Below, piece by piece: positions 47,421 through 56,861 of a stretch of DNA of 64,000 bases. The translations under genes were made by a program, and so were the position numbers. The stretch's first letter is position 1, and each line of letters opens with the position of its first letter. This DNA comes from Petrolisthes cinctipes. Lineage: Eukaryota; Arthropoda; Malacostraca; Decapoda; Porcellanidae. Below the pieces are notes generated by a model, which made no database searches, was not told the DNA's origin, and saw only the letters and a program-made list of their open reading frames with translations. The stretch is from contig JAWQEG010003784.1 in the NCBI GenBank assembly GCA_033782935.1, positions 1-64,000 of the forward strand, written 5' to 3'.

Positions 47421-47957
47421 GTGAGTACGAACCGTTTTGGGGTGTGTTCTAACTGTTTTGGGGGTGCGGGAGTATGGGGCTGTCTTAGGGGGGTGCGGGA
47501 ATATGGGGCAGGCTTGGGGGGGTGCGGGAATATGGGGCAGGCTTGGGGGGGTGCGGGAATATGGGGTAGGCTTGGGGGGGTGCGGGAATATGGGGCAGGC
47601 TTGGGGGGGGACTGGGGGGTGCGAGAGTATGGGGCAGGTTTGGGGGGGGACTGAGAGGTGCGGGAATATGGGGCAGGCTTGGGGGGGGGTTTGGGGGGTG
47701 CGGGAGTATGGGGCAGGCTTGGGGGGGGACTGAGGGGTGTGGGAGTATGGGGCAGGCTTGGTGGGGGGTTTAGGGGGGTGCAGGAATATGGGGCAGGCTT
47801 TGGGGGGCTTGGGTGTATGGGGCAGGCTTTGGGGGGGGACTGGGGGGTGCAGGAGTATGGGGCAGGCTTGGGGGGTGTGTAGAAAGCCTGTCCCCTACTC
47901 CCGCACCACCCTCAGCCCCCCACCAAGACAGCCCCATACTCCCGCACCCCCCTAATC
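47421..47957. repeat. G-rich minisatellite with inverted C-rich end
   Basis: About 13 units of roughly 30-45 bases built from GGGTGCGGGAGTATGGGGCA and GGCTTGGGGGG. At 47880-47950 the sequence switches to the complement (AGCCTGTCCCCTACTCCCGC), so the array ends in its own inverse. G runs of 3-8 favour quadruplex formation on the plus strand. Confidence 0.92.
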
Positions 47958-48038
47958 CCCACCAATGTGGAGGAGGCCATTAGTAAGCTTACCAACGATG
48001 ATCCCAATACCAAGGAACTCAATTTCCACAACATTAGG
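47958..48038 (+). pseudogene. Second copy of the tropomodulin-like exon
   Basis: PTNVEEAISKLTNDDPNTKE then LNFHNIR, followed by GTGAGT. It differs from the first copy by N to H in LNFNNIR and lacks the upstream ITKATKFKPLP part. A possible acceptor (CAAGACAG) lies upstream at about 47935. Confidence 0.7.
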
Positions 48039-48675
48039 GTGAGTACGAAACGTTTTGGGTGTTCTAACAGTTTTGGGGGTTTTAGGGGGGTGCGGGAGTA
48101 TGGGGCAGGCTTGGGGGGGACTGGGGGGGTGCGGAAGTATGGGGCAGGCTTGGGGAGTTGTGGGAGTATGGGGCAGGCTTGGTGGGGGGTTTAGGGGGGT
48201 GCAGAAATATGGGGGGGGACTGGGGGGTGCGGGAGTATGGGGCAGGCTTGGGGGGGTGTGGAGGTATGGGGCAGGCTTGGTGGGGGGTTTTGGGGGGTGC
48301 AGGAATATGGGGCAGGCTTGGGGGGGGACTGGAGGGTGCAGGAGTATGGGGCAGGCTTGGGGGGGGACTGGGGGGTGCGGGAGTATGGGGCAGGCTTGGG
48401 GGGGTGGGTGGGAGTATGGGGCAGGCTTGGTGGGGGGTTTAAGGGGTGCAGGAATATGGGGCAGGCTTGGGGGGGGACTGGGGGGTGCGGGAGTATGGTG
48501 CAGGCTTGGGGGGGGGTTGGGGGGGTGCGGGAGTATGGGGCAGGCTTGGGGGGGGTTGGGGGGGTGCAGGAGTATGGGGCAGGCTTGGGGGGGGGGTAGA
48601 AAGCCTGTCCTCTACTCCCGCACCACCCTAAACCCCCCACCAAGACAGCCCCATACTCCCGCACCTCCCTATCCC
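48039..48675. repeat. Second G-rich minisatellite block with inverted end
   Basis: Same unit as 47421-47957, about 15 copies, again closing with the complement AGCCTGTCCTCTACTCCCGC at about 48602. Exon copy plus array form a higher-order repeat of about 700 bp. Confidence 0.92.
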
Positions 48676-48755
48676 CTACCAATGTGGAGGAGGCCATTAG
48701 TAAGCATACCAACGATGATCCAAACACCAAGGAACTCAACTTTAATAATATTAGG
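48676..48755 (+). pseudogene. Third copy of the tropomodulin-like exon
   Basis: PTNVEEAISKHTNDDPNTKE then LNFNNIR, followed by GTAAGT. Leu to His in ISKLTND separates it from the others. A further G-rich stub follows to about 48830. Confidence 0.7.
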
Positions 48756-48924
48756 GTAAGTACTAACTGTTTTAGGGTGAGTACTAACCATTTTAGGGGT
48801 GGGTGGGGCTGGGGGGTATTAGGGGGGTGCACTTCTGATCAACATTTTCAATTTGTATGTATGTATTTATTACCTTGTTCTTTTATAACCAGGTAAATGT
48901 TAAGTAATTTAATATTGTTAATGT

Positions 48925-51055
48925 TTCTAAAACCGGCCTGCTCGTTCCTAAGTATATCATCAACCACTATTTAACAACACTCTACTAAACACTTTCAAAG
49001 CTATCGGTGACAAAGTGATTCCCCTCCAATTACCACATTCACTCAGGTCTCCTTTCTTGGGAATTTTAACAATCACACCATACTTCCAATCTGATGGTAT
49101 TATTCCTGTTACCCATATCCTATTGAATAACTTGGTCAAGATCATTGTTAATCTATCCTCCTCCACTTTAAACATTTCTGGAAATAAACCATCCTCCCCT
49201 GGTGCCTTATTATTCTTTAACTATTTCATTGCTTTTTCCACTTCCCCCATCCTTATCTCTCCTGTTTCTATATTTAAATCTTCCTCAGTAGGTGGTATAT
49301 CTTCTTCTGGCAGTATTGGCCTATTAAGAACTATCTCAAAGTGCTCTTTCCATCTGTTTTTAATATCTCCATCTTTAGTCAGTAAATTACCATCCCTATC
49401 TCTAACAGGTATTTCCTTGCGTTTCTTTGCATTGCCACTCAGTTTTCTAATTGATTCATATGCTATCCTTTGACTCTGTCCATCATTTCTATTTCTTAAA
49501 ATTTCAGTTTCTGTAACCTTTCCATCTACATATCTTCTTTTATCTCTCCTTGCCAACCTTTTGACTTCTGAATGCAAACTCCAATACTCAGCTCTTGCTA
49601 TCTCAATCTCATTATCATCATCACAATGCATCTCACTCCTCAATTTCGCTTCACGTCTCTTTTTTATCATATCCCACGTTTCATCTGACATCCATGTCTT
49701 TCTCCTACATCTACGTCTTCTTCCGATCGTACGATCAGCAGTTTCATGCAAAATTTTGTTCACATCCCCCCACACTTCTCTCCCCCTCTTCCAACGCATC
49801 CAGCACAAAGAACCTATTTCTGCATTCTAATCGAAACTCTTCCCTTTCCTCTCCTTCCCTTCTAAGTGCATCAATATCATACCCACGGGTACCACATCTT
49901 TCCTTCTTCTGACTTTTAAGTTTAAACTTTACTTTTGCAATGATGAGTTGATGATCGCTACCAATATCCGCTCCTCGTTTAATATGAACATCTAGCAAAG
50001 AACTTCTATGCCTTCTACTGACAGCAATATGATCAATTTGATTTTTGTAATTATCGCATGGTGACACCCACGTTGTCTTGTGTATGTTGCAATGCTGAAA
50101 AAGTGTACCGCCGATGACTAAATCATTAGCCAAACAGAAGCTCCCAAACCTCACTCCATTTTCAGTCATCCTTCTACCAACACCCATTTTACCCATACAC
50201 TGCTCAAATCCCTCGTTTGAACAGCCCAACACTGCATTAAAGTCGCCAATGCAGACCAAAATATCATGTCTAGGAACTCTTCCTACCACTTCCTGCAATC
50301 TTTCATAAAATGCGTCTTTCCTTTCATCCGGTGCATTATTAATAGGCGCATAACACACAAACATACTTATGTTGCCATGATTGGACTTAAATCGTGCATA
50401 CAGCAGTCGCTCGTCTATAGCTTCCCACTCATATAAAACCTTATTTGCCTTACAACTCAGTAGTAATCCTACACCCTGATAATGCCTTCCATCCTGTCGT
50501 CCAGATACCAACATACGTAAACCATCCCACAAATCCAGCTTATCAGTTCCGCTTAATCTAGTCTCTGTTAGAGCACAAATATCAAGTCCATAATTTTTGA
50601 AAACCGCCACTAACTCATCAATTTTACTGTCCTGATTGAGTGTTCTTACATTCCAATTACCAATTTTTAACATATTTTTTGCATTAATTAGAGAATTATG
50701 TTGTATATGAGGCAACCGTGTGATTCTTTGCACCCCCTGCCCATTTAAGGGCTGCACGGGACTGGGGGCCATTGCTATTCTTTCTGAGTTCATCTTGGTC
50801 TCTTTGGCTAATTACCTGAACACTTCGCCAGAGTGTTGCAGTCGCAGTAGGCAGCTAACTTGCCTGTTTGCTCGCACCCGCAAGGCTCAGCTGTGCTAAA
50901 ACCATGCGCATGCTGGCGAGCTTTCCAGCCATTTCACTCTCAAGGAGTTTATCTGCCTGGGAAAGCATCCACCCCCCTGCTCCCGAGGGCTTTGGCTACT
51001 TGCACTCCGTAAACAGAGTGGGCGATGGGGCCACCACATCCCTACGCCTATAAGT
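48925..51055 (-). pseudogene. RTE-like LINE, 5' half only (endonuclease and start of reverse transcriptase)
   Basis: After a ~270-base leader, the ATG at 50793 starts an APE endonuclease: LKIGNWNVRTLNQDSKIDEL, ICALTETRLSG, ILVCIGDFNAVLG and IGSDHQLIIAKVK. A frame change at about 49750-49810 leads to the linker (TWDMIKKRREAKLR; EYWSLHSEVKRLARRDKRRY) and the early reverse transcriptase (IPSDWKYGVIVKIPKKGDLS, NWRGITLSPIALKVFSRVL). Homology ends near 48925 at DDILRNEQAGF, just before the catalytic palm. Stops lie near 49221 and 48960. Loss of the 3' half is unlike ordinary LINE truncation, so a later deletion or recombination is likely. Confidence 0.88.
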
Positions 51056-51215
51056 TCTTTTCTTCTCTGCTATTATTGCCTGCCTCACTTCTTAACACCA
51101 TCATCATCATCATGTTTCTCTTTCTCTCCATCTTCACCCATTCATTTCACCACAAACCTTCTCTTGTTACTTCCATTAGTGTGACTCTATATTCCGTCCA
51201 TCCTCTCTCAACCTC
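51056..51215. other. Non-coding spacer
   Basis: Pyrimidine-rich, no gene recognised. Confidence 0.5.
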
Positions 51216-51371
51216 ATTTACTACGATGGAAGGAAAGTGTTGGTGGATATTATTATCAATATTATTATTATGAGGTGCTGCAAAATTATACACGTGTTGT
51301 TCTTTATTAACAAGTTATTTCTTTCTTTATTAACAAGATATTTACTACAATGGAAGGAAATTGTTGGTGAA

Positions 51372-51407
<36 letters not shown>

Positions 51408-51847
51408 GACGTTGCAAAATTATACAGCTAATTTCTCCTGGAATTCTCTCTGTATGTCTTTAACTATAAATACACTGAAGTAATCTCTAATGAATAATTG
51501 ATACAAAATACCCTTACACCTAATTTTAACTCATTCATTTAATCACACAAACATTATTATTATACATACATTTCTTTACATATATTATTATGGTAGTTAA
51601 TATAACAAAGTGAGGTTTGTATCTTTGTAACCATCTCAGTCACTTCACACACTGTACAGTCACAATCAAATATCCACCAACACTTTCCTTCCATCTTAGT
51701 AAATATCTTGGTAATAAAGAACAACACGTGTATGATTTTGCAGCACCTCATAATAATAAAAATAATAATATCCACCAACATTTTCCTTCCATCGTATTAA
51801 ATATTTTGGTAATAAAATACAACACGTGTATGATTTTGCACCACTTC

Positions 51848-51881
<34 letters not shown>

Positions 51882-51900
51882 TATCCACCAACACCAAGGT
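51216..51900. repeat. Inverted cluster of mariner-type MITE halves
   Basis: Two right halves (GATGGAAGGAAAGTGTTGGT plus GAGGTGCTGCAAAATTATAC) at about 51225-51425 face two left halves (ATCCACCAACACTTTCCTTC) at about 51655-51895, each with ATT/ATA runs. The left group starts TACAGTCACAATCAAATATC. The family is that of 22725-22941. Confidence 0.8.
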
Positions 51901-52507
51901 TACAATAAGCATGATAAAGTAAACACTAAACTGAGTCTGTATAATCATGTTATTAAAATTTTAGATCACAGTACTGTTTGTCCTAATTAACTGAAAGACA
52001 ACAATGGATTACTGTATATATCTGTGTATAACCTTTATCAAAATTATACATAGAGTATTCTACCTCGGATACTTCAATTCTTTTGTAAATCAAGAAAAAT
52101 GTATTAACTGATATTCAGAATACACACGTATCCACAAAACCCTGAAAACAAATAAAAGATAACATGAAATTTTCAGAACTTGAAAAAATATGTAAAATAA
52201 AAATATATCAGTAATAATAATAATAATAAACAAAAATATTGAATTATAATTTTTCCCACATATAAACAAAACTATTGTGAGATATAGCAAAAATTAATAT
52301 ATACCTGTAATATATTTCATACAGACAACAAAATGAAGGTCAAAACACAAAATGGATGGTGTGGACATAAAAATAATCTTACCATCTCATTTGTTTCATT
52401 AGTCTTAGTTCTACAACACAGTAAGTCCTCATCACTCCCACAACAACCACAACCAATATTAGTTCCAGACCTGATGTGTGTGTTAATGTGTTTATTTGTG
52501 TGTTTTA
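51901..52507. other. Non-coding AT-rich DNA
   Basis: No recognised gene or repeat beyond a short (ATA)n at 52211-52228. Confidence 0.55.
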
Positions 52508-52668
52508 TTAAGGGGGTAATAATACACTTTAGGTATACTAGAGTGCTTTGATTTCTCCAGTGTATGCCAGGAAACAGGACCAGACTAACATAAATAATGG
52601 TGGCCTGTTGTTGTTGCTTAGAATACTCTGAAAGACTAAGTTGTTCGAGATTTAACACTCCATTAATA
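52508..52668. mobile_element. TTAA-bounded MITE-like repeat, diverged copy
   Basis: Shares TGATTTCTCCAGTGTATGCC, then CAGGAAACAG and GGTGGCCTGTTG, with the copy at 52802-52962. It starts TTAAGGGGG. The right end is eroded. Confidence 0.55.
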
Positions 52669-52801
52669 TTTTACAGTGGTGGTTTGCAATGCATTCTAAG
52701 CCACAATGCTACTACTTAGCAATCTTGTCAGTATTTAATATAAACCCAGTGGGAAGTAAATATTTCACCATCCGGAATAAAAACTAATCAACTGAATTGC
52801 G

Positions 52802-52962
52802 TTAAGGGGAAGATATATTTTAGATACATTGGAGTCCCTTGATTCCTCCAAAGTATGCCAGGAAACAGTACCAAGTTAACAAAAATAATAGTGGCCTGTT
52901 GCTTGGAGTAGTCTGGAGGAATCATTTATTCCAGATTTACCAACACTGTATCTCCCCCTTAA
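52802..52962. mobile_element. TTAA-bounded MITE-like repeat
   Basis: TTAAGGGGAAGATATA at the left matches the inverse of TGTATCTCCCCCTTAA at the right. The 161-bp interior is non-coding. Related copies lie at 52508-52668, about 53908-54078 and a fragment near 58385-58465. TTAA at both edges hints at piggyBac mobilisation, but the end after TTAA is GGGG rather than CCC. Confidence 0.65.
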
Positions 52963-53378
52963 CCATGAACCAATATGTCAGTTGAACACTTTTTATTGGC
53001 CATCACAAAATTTAATGTTTCCTTTAGATAACTCCCCAGCCACCCACTCACCCATGAAGTCTCCTGGGCCGGTGTTCACAAAAGCAAAGTTCACGCTTAA
53101 GTAAAAATTTTGTTTGTAAGCTTTCATTCACGGCAAGGACTGGGACACGGAACTGCTTCGAAATCATAACATAAGCTCATACTAATTGAATAAATAGAAT
53201 AACAAACCATTCACTGCTTTGAAATGTGCCTGAAACAGTTTGGTGAGGTCAGTAATGCAAATATACAAATACATCCAAACTTTAAAATGTTTTGTGAATA
53301 CCGGCCCAGGCATATAAGTCTATTTACGTGATAAAAACCATATAAATACAGTACTTTAAACTGGCTGAGAGAAATCTA
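52963..53378. other. Non-coding DNA
   Basis: Nothing recognised. Confidence 0.5.
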
Positions 53379-53545
53379 CACTGAATTAGATGAGAGCAAC
53401 TAGCTTTTTACTACAATGAATCTACACTGAATTTATAGAGAGAGAGGCAGTTGGATTTTCACTACAATGAATCTACACTGAATTTATAGAGAGAGAGGCA
53501 GTTGGAAATTTACTACCATAAATCTACACTGAATATATGGATACA
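53379..53545. repeat. ~62-bp tandem repeat, about 2.5 copies
   Basis: GAATCTACACTGAATTTATA plus GAGAGAGAGGCAGTTGGA and ACTACAATGAATC recurs three times. Confidence 0.8.
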
Positions 53546-54294
53546 GCAAGTTAAGTAAAATGTTCTCTCAACACATAATTATTGTTGTCTGGTTATGAGT
53601 GTTAATAATAAGGACTTACTGTGACTCACTGAATGGTATAGGGGATGATATAAAGTGACCATCTCCAAACCCATTACAGTGAAGTGATATCAACTGAAGA
53701 AGTACAGGAATTTTTATACAGGCTATATTATTCGGGAAGTACAGCATGATAAGATCTACCAAGTGACTCAGTGATTGCAAAACAACAAACTTGATAATAA
53801 TGTTGTATTGCAGTTATGTAGTCTTTCATCTTCTTTATGTTGTAGGGTCTGGAAAACAACAGCGTGTATACGAATTCTTGTAGCCAATAGTACAAACTCT
53901 TAGGATGAGAGGGTAAAGGGATGGGTTGGATTCACTCTTTGGTATATTGGATCGCTACTGATTCCTCCATACTATGCCAGGAAATGAATCACCTCAATGT
54001 TACTATAAGGGGATCCATTGTTTTGTGTCATGGCTGGAAGATTCATTAGCCCTCCAATTTACCATCAAGAATATCTCCCCTTAATTAAAGACATGGCTGG
54101 GTCAGAAACACAACAAACTGTGTTTTGTAATGATGGTAATATTAAACTATTTCTTTGAGGAAAAGGCTCTTGGTTACTCGTTCAGTCGGTGTTATTTTGC
54201 TCTACAAACTGAGTGACAAAGAGCTTTACCCTTGAAGAAGTGGTTTAATAATACAACCCATTAGTGTTACCAAATGCACTATGAAGCATTGGGG
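53546..54294. other. Non-coding DNA with a diverged TTAA repeat copy
   Basis: The segment 53935-54078 (CTGATTCCTCCATACTATGC ... ATCTCCCCTTAA) is a relative of 52802-52962. No gene. Confidence 0.55.
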
Positions 54295-54420
54295 TGTATG
54301 CAAGAACATCTGTAGTGTCGATGATGGCGTGGTACCGATACGATGGCTCAGTTGTAAGGAGTCGCCATACTTGTACCACGTCATAGTATGCATCAGGAAT
54401 GTTTTTGAATATGGACCACT
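54295..54420. repeat. Hairpin (foldback) element, copy 1
   Basis: TATGCAAGAACATC...GATGATGGCGTGGTACCG pairs imperfectly with the later TTGTACCACGTCATAGTATG...AGGAATGTTTTTGAATA. Related to 58575-58700 and to the 81-bp satellite at 36541. Confidence 0.7.
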
Positions 54421-55514
54421 GAAATACTAGTTTGACATGAATTGAATAAGGCAGGCAGTTATCAACAATATTCCTACTTTAAACAATTGTTGGATGATTT
54501 TACACACATACAACTGCATAATTAATGGGGGTAGTATGTACAATACTTAAAAAAAGTATCAGCACTCAGAGGGTAGATAGTTTCGAAAACGTCAGTTGGG
54601 AGTCTCTCGGGCGTGTTTCAGATCATATCGCTGATTTTTCAAATTGTTTGTTGGTGTCAAACGACTAAGGAAAACAAAAATAATTCGTATTCATTTTGGG
54701 GTACTTTGGGGTTCTACATAAAGTATTAAATTATGTATGAAGAATATTGATATGTATAAACTTAAAGAGTAATGTTATGAAAACAAAAAGAAAAATGTTA
54801 TATGATTGTTGGTGTATTTCACAGTATTATTTTTTCGTGTTTTGTTTTCTGTTAATATGTTGCAGGCAGTGATTCATTGCCAAGTTAACCTGAGGGTGTT
54901 TGAGGTGGGGGACGGGAGAAGTAAGCCTGCAGTCACAGAAGGAGGAGTCAGCCCCACTTTGTCTGTGCCAGAGTTGAGAGTTGTGTGGTGACCAGAGACC
55001 CTGGACATATTGAGGCGTCTATTTGCATAATGGGATAAACACCACCTCTGGTGAAATTGAGTTAGCACTGTCTTCCCCCCCTAGTAAACATCTACAATTT
55101 ACTTGGTGAAGTCCATATCCACTTTTGGAGTTTTTAATAAGGCTTAAAATGAAGTATAAATAGAGAGACTATAACCTTTTGTGCACAGATGTTAAACTTT
55201 AAACCCATTTTTCTTAAAACTTGAGTTGTGTCGCTTATCTCGTTATGCAAATAGATGCTTCATATTTTGTGTGTTAGCCAGAGATCCTGGAAGTGTTACA
55301 GTACGGAGTGTGTCAAAACCCACTTGTAAATAGTGTAAATATATGTACATTTTGGGTTCACCGTGTTTATCGTATCCTTTGTACTATCCATCCCCTGACA
55401 GTTGGGAGAGAAAAAAAAAAATAAATAAATAAAAAAAAAAAAAAAAAAAGGTCGACCATAATAGGTTCTCTCCTTAAGGGGGTAATACACACCTCTGACA
55501 ATATTATGAATTAA
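54421..55514. other. Non-coding; ~60-bp inverted repeat
   Basis: CCAGAGACCCTGGACATATT...GTCTATTTGCATAATGGGAT (about 54990-55036) is repeated in reverse as CTCGTTATGCAAATAGATGC...CCAGAGATCCTGGAAG (about 55238-55293). The spacing of about 200 bases suggests a MITE remnant. An A-rich tract lies at 55408-55449. No gene. Confidence 0.6.
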
Positions 55515-55975
55515 AGGGGGTGCATGAGTAGGGGGACAGGCTTGGGGGTGGGGGGGGTACTGGGGGGGTGGTGCGGGAATAGGAGGACTGGGGGGGTGCA
55601 GGAGTATGGGACAGGGTTGGGGGTGGGTGGGTACTGGGGGGGTGGTGCGGGAATAGGGGGACTGGGGGGGGTGCGGAATAGGGGGACTGGGGGTTGCGGG
55701 AATAGGGGGACAGGCTTGGGGGTGGATAGAAAGCCTGTAACCTATTCCCGCTTGGGGGGGGGGAGTTAAGGTTCTTTTTGGGGGGTGCGGGAGTAGGGGG
55801 ACAGGCTTGGGGGGGGTACTGGGGGGGTGGTGCGGGAATAAGGGGACAGGCTTGGGGGGTGCCTGAATAGGGGACAGGCTTTCTACCCACCCCAAGCCTG
55901 CCTGTCCCCCTATTCCCGCACCCCCCAGTCCCCCCACCCCCCAAAGTTTGTCCCCTACTCCGGCACCCCCTTAAA
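55515..55975. repeat. Third G-rich minisatellite locus with inverted segments
   Basis: Units GGGTGCGGGAATAGGGGGAC and GGCTTGGGGGTG match the family at 47.4-48.7 kb. Two C-rich inverse segments lie at 55729-55750 and 55868-55975. Confidence 0.9.
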
Positions 55976-56113
55976 GATAAAACCTGTCATGGACATTTGC
56001 CTCCGACTGTACATAAATGCTCTCCATAACAGTAATGCCTTTTATTACACTGTTATTGTTGTTGTTATGTATTAGTAGTGTACTGTTTGTAATGAACCCC
56101 TATTTTTAAAGCG

Positions 56114-56114
<1 letters not shown>

Positions 56115-56171
<57 letters not shown>

Positions 56172-56261
56172 AGAGAGAGATAGGAGAGGTATTTGAAGAT
56201 AGGATGACGAGAGAGAGAGAGAGAGAGAGAGAGAGGTAGGAGAGGCATTTGAAGATAGGAT

Positions 56262-56343
<82 letters not shown>

Positions 56344-56396
56344 GAAGATAGGATGACGAGAGAGAGAGAGAGAGAGAGACAGAGAGAGACAGAGAC

Positions 56397-56427
<31 letters not shown>

Positions 56428-56486
56428 CAGAAACAGAGAGAGACAGAGAGACAGAGAGACAGAGACAGAGAGACAGAGACAGAGAC

Positions 56487-56517
<31 letters not shown>

Positions 56518-56544
56518 CAGAGACAGAGAGACAGAGACAGAGAC

Positions 56545-56577
<33 letters not shown>

Positions 56578-56600
56578 CAGAGACAGAGACAGAGAGGATT
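56115..56600. repeat. (GA)n and (GACAGA)n microsatellite
   Basis: Long GA runs interrupted three times by GGTATTTGAAGATAGGATGA or a near-identical segment, then GACAGA hexamers. It lies just 3' of the RagC/D stop codon, probably in or near its 3' untranslated region. Confidence 0.92.
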
Positions 56601-56621
56601 TTATAATACTATAATGTTGGT

Positions 56622-56770
56622 TCATTGGTGAGTTGGTATCATCACTGTGGTTAAGTAGTTGCTATTGTTGTTGCTGTTGATGTTGTTGTTGTTGTTGTTG
56701 TTGTTGGTGCGTACATCAAGCACTTCCTGTATACCTTTACGGAAGCACAGGAAGTTGTAGTTTATCAGGC
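56622..56770 (-). CDS. RRAGC: RagC/D last exon with poly-asparagine tail
   Basis: The acceptor TTCCACAG|GC leads into [20 protein letters not shown], matching the conserved end of the family, then about eight AAC codons and an Asn/Ser-rich tail ending PTHQ and TGA at 56624-56622. The tail is coded by a (GTT)n microsatellite on the plus strand. Confidence 0.85.
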
Positions 56771-56825
56771 CTGTGGAACGGGGAGAAGTTAATATTGGAC
56801 CACCACATTGAAGTAAGAAATATTG

Positions 56826-56861
<36 letters not shown>

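Noticed and set aside
47277..48759. Glycine-rich open frames (GVREYGAGLGG repeats)
   Set aside because: They read through the G-rich minisatellite between exon copies; only the exon segments resemble a protein family.
56065..56631. Leu/Ser-rich frame on the minus strand and Arg/Glu-rich frame on plus
   Set aside because: Both are GA/GACAGA microsatellite; the real RagC/D stop lies at 56622-56624.
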